The notes below the pieces were generated by a model. That model did not search any database. It had not been told where the DNA came from and saw nothing but the letters and a program-made list of their open reading frames with translations. A program made the translations under genes and the position numbers. From the NCBI RefSeq assembly GCF_023277925.1, contig NZ_CP063832.1, positions 2,310,001 to 2,374,000 on the forward strand: a stretch of DNA of 64,000 nt, read 5' to 3'. The DNA comes from Pseudomonas entomophila (GTDB lineage Bacteria > Pseudomonadota > Gammaproteobacteria > Pseudomonadales > Pseudomonadaceae). Numbering within the stretch: the first letter of the stretch is position 1; every line of letters starts with the position of its first letter. This document shows, piece after piece, positions 40,505-50,936 of the stretch.

Positions 40505-41260
40505 TCAGCTGGCGGGCGTCTCCATCAACACCTGCCACATCGCCGGCCCACCCGCCGATTTGGCGATGGCCGCCAACCGCTCGGCGTGTGCTTCCAGTTC
40601 TTCTTCATTGGCCAGGATCACCCGCCCGGCCGCACGCCCCGTAATCCGACGGATCTCACTGCCCGTACCACCCTGCCCGTCCTCACTCTGCGCGCCATCG
40701 CCCGCCAGCGACAGGCTGGTCTGCCCCCCGGTCATCGCCAGGTAGACGTCGGCCAGCAGTTCCGAGTCGAGCAATGCGCCGTGCAGTTCACGGCCGGAGT
40801 TGTCGATACCGTAGCGTTTGCACAACGCGTCAAGGCTGTTGCGCTGCCCTGGGTGGCGCGAGCGCGCCATCATCAGGGTGTCGAGGATGCTGCAGTGCTG
40901 CGAGATATCGGCGCGGTCGTGCTGGCCCAGCAGGGCGAACTCATTGTTGATGAAGCCGACGTCGAACGCCGCGTTGTGGATGACCAGGGTGGCGCCCTCG
41001 ATGAACTCGAAGAACTCCTGGGCCACGTCACCGAAGCGCGGCTTGCCGACCAGGAAGGCGTCGGTGATGCCGTGGACGCCGATGGCACCCTCGTCACTCT
41101 CGCGGTCCGGTTGCAGGTAGACGTGGAAGTGCCGCCCGGTCAGGCGCCGGCCCATGACCTCGACGCAACCGATCTCGATGATGCGATGGCCATCGCCCAC
41201 CGGCATACCGGTGGTTTCGGTATCGAGAATGACCAGCCGTTGATCTTGCTGCTGCTCCAC
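40505..41260 (-). CDS. dnaQ: DNA polymerase III subunit epsilon
   Basis: Proofreading 3'-5' exonuclease of the replicative polymerase, 251 aa. The DEDDh active site is visible: LDTETTGMPVGDGHRIIEIG, VIHNAAFDVGFINNEF and the final RELHGALLDSELLADVYL. The C-terminal part (residues about 180-251) is the alpha-subunit-binding tail. The start is GTG 41260, with GGAG 7 nt upstream. It is last in the methyltransferase-rnhA-dnaQ group, separated from rnhA by a REP pair. Confidence 0.96.
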   Translation of the reverse strand: MEQQQDQRLVILDTETTGMPVGDGHRIIEIGCVEVMGRRLTGRHFHVYLQPDRESDEGAIGVHGITDAFLVGKPRFGDVAQEFFEFIEGATLVIHNAAFDVGFINNEFALLGQHDRADISQHCSILDTLMMARSRHPGQRNSLDALCKRYGIDNSGRELHGALLDSELLADVYLAMTGGQTSLSLAGDGAQSEDGQGGTGSEIRRITGRAAGRVILANEEELEAHAERLAAIAKSAGGPAMWQVLMETPAS

Positions 41261-41327
41261 GGGGTGACTCCAACTTGCGCTGCTTGAATTCGGGGCGGGA
41301 GTATAACGAAATCGGGGCCGCTTTGCG

Positions 41328-41400
41328 GCCCATCGCGGCTGAAGCCGCTCCTACCCAGGTTTGCACGATCCCTGTAGGAGCGGCTTCAGCCGCGATGGGC
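41328..41400. repeat. REP pair, perfect 27-bp inverted repeat
   Basis: 41328-41354 and 41374-41400 are exact reverse complements (core CGCGGCTGAAGCCGCTCCTAC) separated by 19 bp. This is a different REP subfamily from the GCCGGC-core elements nearby. It lies between rnhA and dnaQ, so it could modulate read-through between them. Confidence 0.9.
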
Positions 41401-41420
41401 TGCACAGCAGCCCCTTGCGA

Positions 41421-41867
41421 TCAACGCTGCGCCCGAACCTCGTCGACACCCCGGTTGGCTAACTGGTCGGCCCGCTCGTTGCCCGGATGGCCGATATGCC
41501 CACGCACCCACTTCCAGGTCACCTTGTGCCGGTTGACCTGTTCATCGAGGGCCATCCACAAGTCGGCGTTCTTCACCGGTTCCTTCGCGGCGGTCTTCCA
41601 GCCACGCTTCTTCCAGTTGACCATCCACTCGTTGATGCCCTTCATCACGTACTGGGAGTCGGTGGTCAACACCACCTCGCACTCGCGCTTGAGTGCCTTC
41701 AGGCCTTCGATCGCGGCCATCAGCTCCATGCGGTTGTTGGTGGTCTCGCGCTCGCCGCCCCACAGCTCCTTCTCGACGCCCTTGAAAACCATCAGCACAC
41801 CCCAGCCACCCGGGCCAGGGTTGCCCTTGCAGGCACCATCGGTGTAGATCTCGACGCTATCGCTCAT
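41421..41867 (-). CDS. rnhA: Ribonuclease HI
   Basis: Degrades the RNA strand of RNA-DNA hybrids. The 148 aa protein has the full length and active-site residues: D10 in [20 protein letters not shown], the Glu in [13 protein letters not shown], the Asp in [16 protein letters not shown], and the C-terminal [16 protein letters not shown]. It begins 13 bp after the methyltransferase stop, consistent with co-transcription. Confidence 0.97.
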   Translation of the reverse strand: MSDSVEIYTDGACKGNPGPGGWGVLMVFKGVEKELWGGERETTNNRMELMAAIEGLKALKRECEVVLTTDSQYVMKGINEWMVNWKKRGWKTAAKEPVKNADLWMALDEQVNRHKVTWKWVRGHIGHPGNERADQLANRGVDEVRAQR

Positions 41868-41880
41868 GTACCACTCATGT

Positions 41881-42654
41881 TCAGTGCTTGTCAGTATCGG
41901 GGTTGCTCACCGTGCGGTTGACCTTGGCCAGCGGCAGCGGCAGCAACTTGCCCATGGGCTCGCGGCGCTCCAGGCGCAGGGGCCGCAGGCCGACCACCAT
42001 CTTGCGCGCCACCAGCAGGTAGACGCCGCCGCCGGCACTCTGCCAGCTCCCGGCTACCCGCTCCCAACCCGCCAGGCGCTGCTGCCAGGCGGGCGAGGCA
42101 AGCGGCGGACGATAACACCCGAAACGGCGTTTCTCCAGCGCGAAGCCCAGCAGGTTGAGCCAGTCGCCAACCCGCGACGGCGAGATGCAACGGGCCTTGC
42201 GCAAGGCGCCATGGCTGAAGAGGTGGCGAATGCCCCAGCCACTCCAGGGGTTGATCCCGACGATCAGCAGGTGGCCGCCAGGACGCACGGCGCTGGCGGC
42301 CTCGCGCAGCAGCCCGTGGGGTGAAAGGCTGAAGTCCAGGCCATGTTGCAACACCACCACGTCGGCGGCGTGCTCCGAGAGCGGCCAGGCCTGCTCCTCG
42401 CAGACGATCTCCACCCCCGGCAGCGGCGCCCCCAGGCGTACGTTGCGCTGCACCTGCGGTGCGCTGGGCGGAGGTTCGGCACAGGGGCCGTAGTGCACGA
42501 GGTAACCGCCGAAAAAACGCCGCAGCTCTTCTTCGAGCAACGTTTCCTCTTCCTTGAGCATCAACTGCCCAAGAGGGCCCTCGAACCAGTCGCGGGCCAG
42601 GCTGATCAGTTCGACCCAGTCAGGGTCGGCCTGGGCGAAGGCTTGGTCGGTCAT
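41881..42654 (-). CDS. Class I SAM-dependent methyltransferase
   Basis: Methyltransferase_11-like protein of 257 aa. The SAM-binding core is recognisable around residues 95-140 ([49 protein letters not shown]), although motif I is divergent. The N-terminus ([37 protein letters not shown]) matches the conserved methyltransferase next to rnhA in Pseudomonas and other gammaproteobacteria. The substrate is unknown. ATG 42654 has GGGAG upstream. Divergent from gloB over 80 bp. Confidence 0.88.
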   Translation of the reverse strand: MTDQAFAQADPDWVELISLARDWFEGPLGQLMLKEEETLLEEELRRFFGGYLVHYGPCAEPPPSAPQVQRNVRLGAPLPGVEIVCEEQAWPLSEHAADVVVLQHGLDFSLSPHGLLREAASAVRPGGHLLIVGINPWSGWGIRHLFSHGALRKARCISPSRVGDWLNLLGFALEKRRFGCYRPPLASPAWQQRLAGWERVAGSWQSAGGGVYLLVARKMVVGLRPLRLERREPMGKLLPLPLAKVNRTVSNPDTDKH

Positions 42655-42734
42655 TGCGTTCTCCCTCGAAGGTTCTCCGGCCGCGCCATCGCGGCTAAGA
42701 TGCCCTCAATGTCCAGGCTTGGCGAATCCGCACC

Positions 42735-43514
42735 ATGATACAGATCGACGCCCTACCCGCTTTCTCCGACAACTACATCTGGTTGTTACAGGATACTGCC
42801 AATCGCCGCTGCGCGGTGGTCGACCCTGGCGACGCCGCCCCGGTGCTCGCTTGGCTGGGCAAGCATCCCGACTGGGTGCTGGAAGCGATTCTCGTCACCC
42901 ACCATCACCACGACCACGTCGGTGGCGTCGAGGCGCTGAAGCACGCCACCGGCGCCAAGGTGTTCGGCCCGGCCAACGAGCACATCCCAGCCCGCGACAT
43001 CGCCCTCGTGGACGGCGCCCAGGCACACGTGCTGGGCCTGGCGTTCGAAGTTCTGGCCATGCCCGGCCACACCCTCGGGCACATCGCCTATTACACTGCG
43101 CAATCGCCCACGCCGCTACTGTTCAGCGGCGACACCCTGTTCGCCGCCGGCTGCGGGCGCCTGTTCGAAGGCACCCCGGAGCAGATGCACCAGTCGCTGC
43201 AGCGCCTGGCCGCCCTGCCCGAGCAGACCCAGGTGTACTGCGCCCACGAGTACACCCTGAGCAACCTGCGCTTTGCCAAGGCCGTCGAGCCGCACAGCGA
43301 GCCTGTGCAACAACGCTTCGAAGCCGTCACCCGACTGCGTGCCGACAACCGCATCAGCCTGCCTTCGACCATCGGCATCGAGCGCCAGACGAATCCATTT
43401 CTTCGCACAGCTGAAATATCCGTTAAACAAAAAGCAGACGAATGGAAGGGGCATTCCAACCCCACCCAAGCCTCTGTTTTTGCTGCCTTGAGGTCTTGGA
43501 AAGACGTCTTTTGA
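42735..43514 (+). CDS. gloB: Hydroxyacylglutathione hydrolase (glyoxalase II)
   Basis: Metallo-beta-lactamase-fold enzyme of 259 aa hydrolysing S-D-lactoylglutathione in methylglyoxal detoxification. The binuclear metal motif H56-x-H58-x-D60-H61 lies in [16 protein letters not shown], followed by the ligand His in [12 protein letters not shown] and the Asp in [23 protein letters not shown]. The C-terminal substrate domain ([14 protein letters not shown]) is intact. It is divergent from the methyltransferase gene. Confidence 0.96.
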   Translation: MIQIDALPAFSDNYIWLLQDTANRRCAVVDPGDAAPVLAWLGKHPDWVLEAILVTHHHHDHVGGVEALKHATGAKVFGPANEHIPARDIALVDGAQAHVLGLAFEVLAMPGHTLGHIAYYTAQSPTPLLFSGDTLFAAGCGRLFEGTPEQMHQSLQRLAALPEQTQVYCAHEYTLSNLRFAKAVEPHSEPVQQRFEAVTRLRADNRISLPSTIGIERQTNPFLRTAEISVKQKADEWKGHSNPTQASVFAALRSWKDVF

Positions 43515-43614
43515 TAACCTCAAGATATATCGCGACATAAGCGCAAAGGTTGACCAGGCCGGGGCCGGTTTTTAGAATCGCCGAACTTTTTTGCCCGGAT
43601 ACCCGTCCCAGCCG

Positions 43615-45045
43615 ATGTCTTCCCGTAGCCGCAGAACCTCTCATTCGGTCGCTTTGACGCGACTGGCCCAGATCAGTGCACTGGCGCTGGCCGCCACCCT
43701 GGTCGGCTGCCAGAGCACCCGTCAGCTCGACGAAGCAGACAGCGTTCGCGCGCACAACTACCAGGCGCGGATCAAGCACAAGCCCGCGCCGCTGGCAGTC
43801 AAGCCGAAGGAACAGGCCCCACCCCAGGACGTCTGGGAGCGCATGCGCCAGGGCTTCGCCCTGCAGGACGGCATCGACGTGAACCCGCGCATCGAACAGC
43901 AGCGCCTGTGGTTCGCCAGCAACCCGTCGTTCCTCGAGAACGCCGGCGAGCGCGGCAGCCTCTACCTGCACTACATCGTCGAGCGCCTCGAAGAGCGCGA
44001 CATGCCGCTGGAGCTCGCGCTGCTGCCGGCCATCGAGAGCGCCTACAACCCAATGGCGTATTCGCGGGCGCATGCCGCCGGCATGTGGCAGTTCATCCCG
44101 TCCACCGGGCGCCACTTCAACCTGCGCCAGACGAATTTCTACGACGGCCGCCGCGACATTACCGCGTCAACCAACGCCGCGCTGGACTATCTCAACCGTC
44201 TGCACGACATGTTCAACGGCGACTGGCTGCTGGCCCTGGCCGCCTACAACGCCGGCGAAGGCACCGTCAGCCGCGCCATCGAGCGCAACGAACGGCTCGG
44301 CCTGCCCACCGACTACTGGAACCTGCCGCTGCCGCAGGAAACCCGCGACTACGTGCCCAAGCTGTTGGCCCTGTCGCAGGTGGTCAGCACACCGGATGCC
44401 TACGGCGTCAACCTCAACCCAATCGCCAACGAGCCCTACTTCGAAGCCGTCGCCATCAACGACCGCCTCGACCTGTCGCGCGTGGCGGCCTTCGCCGACA
44501 TCGACGAAGACGAGCTGATCCAGCTCAACCCCGCCTTCAAGAAGCGCATGACCGTGGACGGCCCGCAGCAACTGCTGGTGCCCACCGCCAAGGCGCAACT
44601 GCTGACCGACCGCATGTCCAACCTCAAGCCCGAGGAGCTGGTCAGCCTGCAACCGAACAAGGCCGTGTTCCAGGCCGCGCTGGCTGAGAACAAGGCGCCG
44701 GCTTCGCGCAGCTACCGGGTCAAGCGTGGCGACAACCTGGGCAGCATCGCCAAGGCCAACCGCGTGGCGGTCAAGGATATCCAGCGTTGGAACCGCCTGT
44801 CCGGCAAGGGCGTGAAGGTCGGCCAGGTACTGGCCCTGCGCGGCGGCAATGCCCCCAGCCCATCGGCCAACCGCAGCGCCGATTCGAAGCAGCGCGCCAC
44901 CCAGTACAAGGTGCGCCAGGGCGATTCGTACTACCTCGTCGCCAAACGTTTCAATGTCGAGATGAAGCACCTCAAGCGCTGGAACCCACGCAGCGGGCAT
45001 GCCCTCAAGCCAGGCCAGACCCTGACCGTCTACCTGTCGCATTGA
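43615..45045 (+). CDS. mltD: Membrane-bound lytic murein transglycosylase D
   Basis: Outer-membrane lipoprotein of 476 aa cleaving peptidoglycan. Lipobox LVGC with C32 follows a hydrophobic signal (LAQISALALAATLVGC). The SLT domain has the catalytic E141 in LLPAIESAYNPMAYSRAHAAGMWQFIPSTGRHFNL. Two LysM modules for glycan binding lie at about residues 363-408 (YRVKRGDNLGSIAKANRVAVKDIQRWN) and 430-474 (YKVRQGDSYYLVAKRFNVEMKHLKRWN). ATG 43615 is preferred over TTG 43591. A terminator-like hairpin follows. Confidence 0.96.
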   Translation: MSSRSRRTSHSVALTRLAQISALALAATLVGCQSTRQLDEADSVRAHNYQARIKHKPAPLAVKPKEQAPPQDVWERMRQGFALQDGIDVNPRIEQQRLWFASNPSFLENAGERGSLYLHYIVERLEERDMPLELALLPAIESAYNPMAYSRAHAAGMWQFIPSTGRHFNLRQTNFYDGRRDITASTNAALDYLNRLHDMFNGDWLLALAAYNAGEGTVSRAIERNERLGLPTDYWNLPLPQETRDYVPKLLALSQVVSTPDAYGVNLNPIANEPYFEAVAINDRLDLSRVAAFADIDEDELIQLNPAFKKRMTVDGPQQLLVPTAKAQLLTDRMSNLKPEELVSLQPNKAVFQAALAENKAPASRSYRVKRGDNLGSIAKANRVAVKDIQRWNRLSGKGVKVGQVLALRGGNAPSPSANRSADSKQRATQYKVRQGDSYYLVAKRFNVEMKHLKRWNPRSGHALKPGQTLTVYLSH

Positions 45046-45055
45046 TGTGAATCCT

Positions 45056-45074
45056 GGGGCTGCTGCGCAGCCCC
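45056..45074 (+). terminator. Terminator-like hairpin after mltD
   Basis: GGGGCTGC (45056-45063) pairs perfectly with GCAGCCCC (45067-45074) around a 3-nt loop, 10 bp after the mltD stop. There is no strong T-run downstream (AATATC), so it is only moderately convincing as an intrinsic terminator. Confidence 0.5.
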
Positions 45075-45177
45075 AATATCACGGCATCCATCCTACCTGT
45101 TCGTACTCTTTTTCCATTCCAGACAAGCTGTTACTGTACCCCGACCAAGCCCAACGCCCTCTGGATCGGATGCCGAC

Positions 45178-47010
45178 TTGATACGTCCCCTCCTGCTGTC
45201 CCTCAGCCTGGCCTTGAGCTTCCCCGCCGTCGCGATGGTGAGCGAAAGCCACGGATACGCGCAGTTCGGCACGCTCAAGTACCCGGCCACCTTCACCCAC
45301 TTCGACTGGGTCAACCCGCAAGCCCCGAAAGGCGGCACCTTGCGGGCCATGGCGTTCGGCACCTTCGACACGCTCAACCCTTACACCTTCAAGGGTTCGA
45401 GCCCGGTCACCACGCCCAACTTCCTGCAGTACGGCATCAGCGAACTGAACGAGACGCTGATGGTCGGCACCGGCATGTACGACCCTTCGGGCGACGAACC
45501 CACCTCCAGCTACGGCCTGATCGCCCGCTCCGTCGAGTACAGCGAGGACCGCAGCTGGGTGGTGTTCAACCTGCGCCCCGAGGCACGCTTCCATGACGGC
45601 ACGCCAATCACCTCGGCCGACGTCGCCTTCAGTTACCGAACCCTGCTCAAGGACGGCCACCCGATCTACCGCACCAACCTGCAGGAAGTGGCCCGCGTCG
45701 ATATCCTCAACCCCCTGCGCATCCGCTTCGTGTTCAAGCGCGCCGGCAACCCGCTGCTGATCCTGCGCCTGGGCGAGATGCCGGTGCTGCCCAAGCACTA
45801 CTGGGCAAAGCGCGACTTCAAGGCCACCACCTTCGAACCGCCGCTGGGCAGCGGCCCCTACCGCATCACCGAGGTGCAACCGGGCCGACGCCTGGTGTTC
45901 GAGCGGGTAAAGGACTACTGGGGCAAGGACCTGGCCGTGAACCGCGGCAAGTACAACTTCAACCGTGTCGAATACGAGTTCTACCGCGACGCCACCGTGG
46001 CCTTCGAAGCCTTCAAGGCCGGTGAATTCGACATCTATATCGAGCACCAGGCGAAGAATTGGGCCAACGGCTACACCTTCCCCGCCGTGCGCCGGGGCGA
46101 GGTGATTAAAGCGCAGATCCCGCACCAGATCCCCACGCAAACCCAAGGCCTGTTCATGAACAGCCGCCGCGCCACCTTCAGCGACCCACGGGTGCGCCAG
46201 GCGCTGGGCCTGATGCTCGACTTCGAGTGGACCAACCGCGCCCTGTTCAACAGCGCCTACCGGCGCGCCACCAGCTACTACCCCAACAGCGAGTTCACCG
46301 CCAGCGGCCTGCCCACCGGCAAAGAGTGGCTACTGCTCAAGCCGTTCCGTGACCAACTGCCCGAAAAGCTGTTCACCCAGCCCTACCAGGTCAGCCATAC
46401 CGACGGCAGCGGCATCAGCCGCCCGGCCCTGCGCCAGGCCCTCGCCCTGTTCGCCCAGGCCGGCTGGAAACTCAACGGCCAGCGCCTGGTGGACAGCAAG
46501 GGCCAGCAGTTGCGTATGGAGCTGTTGCTGGTGAACCCGAACCTCGAACGCATCCTGCAACCTTATGTCGAAAATCTGGCCAGTATCGGTATCGATGCAC
46601 GCTTGCGTACCGTCGACCGCGCCCAGTACAAACAACGGCTCGACCAGTTCGACTTCGACATGATCCTGATGACCCTGAACCAGACCCTGAGCCCTGGCCT
46701 CGAGCAATGGTTGTATTTCCACTCCAGCCAGGCCGCCACCAAGGGCAGCAAGAACTATGCTGGCGTGAAGGACCCGGTGGTCGACCACCTGCTCGACACC
46801 CTGCTCGCCGCCCGCAGCCGCGATGACCAGATTGCCGCCGCGCGCGCCCTGGACCGCGTGCTCTCATGGCAGTACTACATGATCCCCAACTGGTACCTCG
46901 ACAATCACCGCCTGGCCTACCGCAACCGGTTCGCCTTCGTCACCACGCCGCCCTACACCCTCGGGCTGAACAGCTGGTGGATCAAGAAGACTTCGGAGAA
47001 AGCCAAATGA
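45178..47010 (+). CDS. yejA: Extracellular solute-binding protein, oligopeptide/microcin C type (first copy)
   Basis: Periplasmic peptide-binding protein of 610 aa (SBP_bac_5). It opens with TTG 45178 and a signal peptide (IRPLLLSLSLALSFPAVAMVSES). The sequence has the YejA signature HFDWVNPQAPKGGTLRAMAFGTFDTLNPYTF and ends with the [13 protein letters not shown] tail. It delivers peptides to the YejBEF importer, a system that can also take up microcin C-like compounds in enterics. It overlaps the second copy by 4 nt. Confidence 0.92.
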   Translation: MIRPLLLSLSLALSFPAVAMVSESHGYAQFGTLKYPATFTHFDWVNPQAPKGGTLRAMAFGTFDTLNPYTFKGSSPVTTPNFLQYGISELNETLMVGTGMYDPSGDEPTSSYGLIARSVEYSEDRSWVVFNLRPEARFHDGTPITSADVAFSYRTLLKDGHPIYRTNLQEVARVDILNPLRIRFVFKRAGNPLLILRLGEMPVLPKHYWAKRDFKATTFEPPLGSGPYRITEVQPGRRLVFERVKDYWGKDLAVNRGKYNFNRVEYEFYRDATVAFEAFKAGEFDIYIEHQAKNWANGYTFPAVRRGEVIKAQIPHQIPTQTQGLFMNSRRATFSDPRVRQALGLMLDFEWTNRALFNSAYRRATSYYPNSEFTASGLPTGKEWLLLKPFRDQLPEKLFTQPYQVSHTDGSGISRPALRQALALFAQAGWKLNGQRLVDSKGQQLRMELLLVNPNLERILQPYVENLASIGIDARLRTVDRAQYKQRLDQFDFDMILMTLNQTLSPGLEQWLYFHSSQAATKGSKNYAGVKDPVVDHLLDTLLAARSRDDQIAAARALDRVLSWQYYMIPNWYLDNHRLAYRNRFAFVTTPPYTLGLNSWWIKKTSEKAK

Positions 47011-48839
47011 CGCCCACCCTGCGCCGCCTGGCCGGCGGCCTGCTGCTGGCCTGCCTCACGCTCCCGGCCCTGGCCGCCCCGCAACACGCCCTGACCCTGT
47101 ACGGCGAGGCGCCGAAATACCCGGCCAACTTCCAGCACTTCGACTTCGTCAACCCCGACGCACCGAAAGGCGGCACCTTCCGCCAGTCCAGCTTCGGCGG
47201 CTTCGACAGCCTCAACCCGTTCATCAACAAGGGCGTGCCCGCCGACAACGTCGGCAGCATCTACGACACCCTGATGCGCCAGAGCCTGGACGAGCCCTTC
47301 ACCGAATACGGCCTGGTGGCCGGCAAGATCGAAAAAGCCCCCGACAACAGCTGGGTGCGCTTCTACCTGCGCCCCGAAGCGCGCTTCCACGACGGCCACC
47401 CGATGCGCGCCGAAGACGTGGTGTTCACCTTCAACGCCCTGATCAAGGACGGCGCGCCGCTGTACCGCCAGTACTACGCCGACGTCGCCGAAGTGGTCGC
47501 CGAAGACCCGCTCAAGGTGCTGTTCAAGTTCAAGCACAGCAACAACCGCGAGCTGCCGCTGATCCTCGGCCAGCTGCCGGTACTGCCCAAACACTGGTAT
47601 GAAAGCCGCGATTTCAACCGCGGCAACCTGGAAATCCCCCTGGGCAGCGGCCCGTACAAGGTCGCCGAGGTGAAGGCCGGCCGCTCGATCCGCTACGAGC
47701 GGGTCAAGGACTACTGGGCCAAGGACCTGCCGATCAACCGCGGCTTCTACAACTTCGACGTGATGACCTTCGACGCCTACCGCGACAACACCGTCGCCCT
47801 CGAAGCCCTCAAGGCCGGCCAGTTCGACTACGCCCTGGAAGTCAGCGCGAAGAACTGGGCCACCGCCTACGACGTGCCCGCCGTGCGCGATGGCCGGCTG
47901 ATCAAGGAAGAGATCCCCAACGGCAACCCGGTGGGCATGCAAGGCTTCATCTTCAACCTGCGCAAACCCATGTTCCAGGACGCCCGCGTGCGCCACGCCA
48001 TTAGCCTGCTGATGGACTTCGAGTGGACCAACAAGCAGCTGTTCAACGGTGCCTACACCCGCACCGGCAGCTACTTCGAGAACTCCGAGATGGCCGCCAG
48101 CGGCCTGCCCACGCCCGCCGAGCTGAAGATCCTCGAACCGCTGCGCGGCAAGGTGCCGGACGCGGTGTTCAACAGCGCCTTCCACAACCCCGTCACCGAC
48201 GCCAGCGGCATGATCCGCGAGCAGCAGCGCCAGGCCTACAAGCTGCTGCAGGAAGCCGGCTGGAAGATCGTCGACGACAAGATGGTGGATAAGGATGGCA
48301 AGCCACTGACCATCGAGTTCCTGCTGGCCCAGACCCAGTTCGAGCGCGTGCTGCTGCCGTTCAAGCGCAACCTCGCCGACCTTGGCATCAACCTCGAGAT
48401 CCGCCGCGTGGACGTGTCGCAGTACATCACCCGCCTGCGCTCGCGCGACTACGACATGATCGTCGGTGGCTTCGCGCAATCCAACTCGCCCGGCAACGAG
48501 CAGCGCGAATACTGGAACAGCGCCGCCGCTGACAACCCCGGCAGCCGCAACTTCATCGGCCTGCGCGATCCTGCCATCGACCAGTTGGTGGAGCAGTTGA
48601 TCAACGCCGACTCCCGGCAGAGCCTGATCGACCATTGCCGCGCCCTGGACCGTGTGCTGCTGTGGGGTTACTACGTGATCCCCAACTGGCACATCAAGAC
48701 CTCCCGCGTAGCCTACTGGAACCACATCGGCCACCCGGACAAGTCGCCCAAGTACGACATCGGCATCGACACCTGGTGGATCAAGCCCGACGTCACGCCC
48801 TCAGTGACCCAAGCCCCCGCACCGCAAGAGGCCAACTGA
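47007..48839 (+). CDS. yejA: Extracellular solute-binding protein, oligopeptide/microcin C type (second copy)
   Basis: Paralogue of the preceding binding protein with the same length (610 aa) and organisation: signal peptide [21 protein letters not shown], then [29 protein letters not shown]. The ATG at 47007 overlaps the preceding stop (ATGA) and GGAGAA lies upstream. The two copies differ throughout, so they probably bind different peptides and feed the same membrane complex. It is 1 bp from yejB. Confidence 0.93.
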   Translation: MTPTLRRLAGGLLLACLTLPALAAPQHALTLYGEAPKYPANFQHFDFVNPDAPKGGTFRQSSFGGFDSLNPFINKGVPADNVGSIYDTLMRQSLDEPFTEYGLVAGKIEKAPDNSWVRFYLRPEARFHDGHPMRAEDVVFTFNALIKDGAPLYRQYYADVAEVVAEDPLKVLFKFKHSNNRELPLILGQLPVLPKHWYESRDFNRGNLEIPLGSGPYKVAEVKAGRSIRYERVKDYWAKDLPINRGFYNFDVMTFDAYRDNTVALEALKAGQFDYALEVSAKNWATAYDVPAVRDGRLIKEEIPNGNPVGMQGFIFNLRKPMFQDARVRHAISLLMDFEWTNKQLFNGAYTRTGSYFENSEMAASGLPTPAELKILEPLRGKVPDAVFNSAFHNPVTDASGMIREQQRQAYKLLQEAGWKIVDDKMVDKDGKPLTIEFLLAQTQFERVLLPFKRNLADLGINLEIRRVDVSQYITRLRSRDYDMIVGGFAQSNSPGNEQREYWNSAAADNPGSRNFIGLRDPAIDQLVEQLINADSRQSLIDHCRALDRVLLWGYYVIPNWHIKTSRVAYWNHIGHPDKSPKYDIGIDTWWIKPDVTPSVTQAPAPQEAN

Positions 48840-48840
48840 C

Positions 48841-49914
48841 ATGCTGGCCTATATCCTGCGGCGCCTGCTGCTGATCATCCCCACGCTGTTCGGCATCCTC
48901 ATCATCAACTTCATCATCGTCCAGGCCGCCCCCGGCGGCCCGGTCGAGCAGATGATCGCCAAGCTCGAAGGCTTCGAAGGGGCCACCAGCCGCATCGCCG
49001 GCGGCGGCGCCGAAGTGTCGGTGGCCGGTTCCAACTACCGTGGTGCGCAAGGGCTGGACCCGGCGCTGATCGCCGAGATCGAGCGCATGTACGGCTTCGA
49101 CAAATCCGCGCCCGAGCGGCTGTGGATCATGGTCAAGAACTACGCCCAGCTGGATTTTGGCAACAGCTTCTTCCGCGACGCCAAGGTCATCGACCTGATC
49201 GCCGAGAAGATGCCCGTGTCCATCTCGCTGGGGCTATGGAGCACGCTGATCATGTACCTGGTGTCGATCCCGCTGGGGATCGCCAAGGCGGTGCGCCACG
49301 GCAGCCACTTCGACGTGTGGACCAGCTCGGCGATCATCGTCGGCTACGCCATCCCCGCGTTCCTGTTCGCCATCCTGCTGATCGTGCTGTTCGCCGGCGG
49401 CAGCTACTTCGACTGGTTCCCGCTGCGCGGGCTGACCTCCAACAACTTCGACGAGCTCAGTACCACCGGCAAGGTGCTTGACTACTTCTGGCACCTGGTA
49501 CTGCCCATCACCGCGCTGGTGATTGGCAACTTCGCCACCATGACCCTGCTGACCAAGAACAGCTTCCTCGACGAGATCAACAAGCAGTACGTGGTCACCG
49601 CCAAGGCCAAAGGCCTGAGCCGCACCCGCGTGCTCTACGGCCATGTGTTCCGCAACGCCATGCTGCTGGTGATCGCCGGCTTCCCCTCGGCGTTCATCGG
49701 CATCTTCTTCACCGGGTCGCTACTGATCGAGGTGATCTTCAGCCTCGACGGCCTGGGCCTGATGAGTTTCGAAGCGGCGATCAACCGCGACTACCCGGTG
49801 GTGTTCGGCACCTTGTTCATCTTCACCCTGCTCGGTTTGGTGGTGAAGCTGATCGGCGACCTCACCTACACCCTGGTCGATCCACGCATCGACTTCGCCA
49901 GCCGGGAGCACTGA
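48841..49914 (+). CDS. yejB: Microcin C/oligopeptide ABC transporter permease YejB
   Basis: Inner-membrane permease of 357 aa with six helices and the DppB-like N-terminus [37 protein letters not shown]. The YejB-specific insert between helix 1 and helix 2 ([17 protein letters not shown]) and the EAA loop ([26 protein letters not shown]) are present. It pairs with YejE to form the channel. Confidence 0.95.
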   Translation: MLAYILRRLLLIIPTLFGILIINFIIVQAAPGGPVEQMIAKLEGFEGATSRIAGGGAEVSVAGSNYRGAQGLDPALIAEIERMYGFDKSAPERLWIMVKNYAQLDFGNSFFRDAKVIDLIAEKMPVSISLGLWSTLIMYLVSIPLGIAKAVRHGSHFDVWTSSAIIVGYAIPAFLFAILLIVLFAGGSYFDWFPLRGLTSNNFDELSTTGKVLDYFWHLVLPITALVIGNFATMTLLTKNSFLDEINKQYVVTAKAKGLSRTRVLYGHVFRNAMLLVIAGFPSAFIGIFFTGSLLIEVIFSLDGLGLMSFEAAINRDYPVVFGTLFIFTLLGLVVKLIGDLTYTLVDPRIDFASREH

Positions 49915-49915
49915 C

Positions 49916-50935
49916 ATGGCCCTCTCCCCCCTCAATCGCCGGCGCTTCGAGCGCTTCAAGGCCAACCGCCGCGGCTGGTGGTCGCTGTGGATCTTCCTGG
50001 TGCTGTTCGTGCTCAGCCTGGGCGCCGAGTTCATCGCCAACGACAAGCCCATCGCCGTGCGCTACGACGGCGAGTGGTACTTCCCCGCCTTCAAGCGCTA
50101 CCCGGAGACCACCTTCGGCGGCGAGTTCCCGCTGGAGGCCAACTACAAGAGCCCCTACATCCGCGAGCTGCTTGAGAAGAAAGACGCCTTCGTGCTGTGG
50201 GCGCCGATCCCCTACAGCTACCAGAGCATCAACTACGACCTGAAAGTGCCCGCCCCCGCGCCGCCCTCCACCGACAACCTGCTGGGCACCGACGACCAGG
50301 GCCGCGACGTGCTGGCCCGGGTGATCTACGGTTTCCGCATCTCGGTGCTGTTCGCCCTGACGCTGACCATCGCCAGCTCCATCGTCGGCGTGATCGCCGG
50401 CGCCCTGCAGGGTTTCTACGGCGGCTGGGTCGACCTGGCCGGCCAGCGCTTTTTGGAGATCTGGTCCGGCCTGCCGGTGCTGTACCTGCTGATCATCCTT
50501 GCCAGTTTCGTGCAGCCCAACTTCTGGTGGTTGCTGGGCATCATGCTGCTGTTCTCGTGGATGAGCCTGGTGGACGTGGTGCGCGCCGAGTTCCTGCGCG
50601 GGCGCAACCTGGAATACGTGCGCGCCGCCCGCGCCCTGGGCATGCGCAACGGCCCGATCATGTACCGGCATATCCTGCCCAACGCGATGATCTCGACCAT
50701 GACCTTCATGCCGTTCATCCTCACTGGCGCCATCGGCACCCTCACCGCCCTGGACTTCCTCGGCTTCGGCCTGCCCGCCGGCTCCCCCTCGCTGGGCGAA
50801 CTGGTGGCCCAGGGCAAGTCCAACCTGCAAGCCCCGTGGCTGGGCATCAGCGCCTTCGCCGTGCTGGCGGTGATGCTGAGCCTGCTGGTATTCATCGGCG
50901 AATCCGCCCGCGACGCCTTCGACCCGAGGAAATGA
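49916..50935 (+). CDS. yejE: Microcin C/oligopeptide ABC transporter permease YejE
   Basis: Second permease, 339 aa. The N-terminal motif LNRRRFERFKANRRGWWSLWIFLVLFVLSLGAEFIANDKPI and the periplasmic region before LLGTDDQGRDVLARVIYGFRISVLFALT are typical for YejE. The EAA loop is YVRAARALGMRNGPIMYRHILPNAMIS. It starts 1 bp after the yejB stop and ends 1 bp before yejF. Confidence 0.95.
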   Translation: MALSPLNRRRFERFKANRRGWWSLWIFLVLFVLSLGAEFIANDKPIAVRYDGEWYFPAFKRYPETTFGGEFPLEANYKSPYIRELLEKKDAFVLWAPIPYSYQSINYDLKVPAPAPPSTDNLLGTDDQGRDVLARVIYGFRISVLFALTLTIASSIVGVIAGALQGFYGGWVDLAGQRFLEIWSGLPVLYLLIILASFVQPNFWWLLGIMLLFSWMSLVDVVRAEFLRGRNLEYVRAARALGMRNGPIMYRHILPNAMISTMTFMPFILTGAIGTLTALDFLGFGLPAGSPSLGELVAQGKSNLQAPWLGISAFAVLAVMLSLLVFIGESARDAFDPRK

Positions 50936-50936
50936 C

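Noticed and set aside
46953..48734. Long minus-strand open frame of 593 codons
   Set aside because: It mirrors the second yejA copy; the residue composition is typical of antisense frames in GC-rich DNA.
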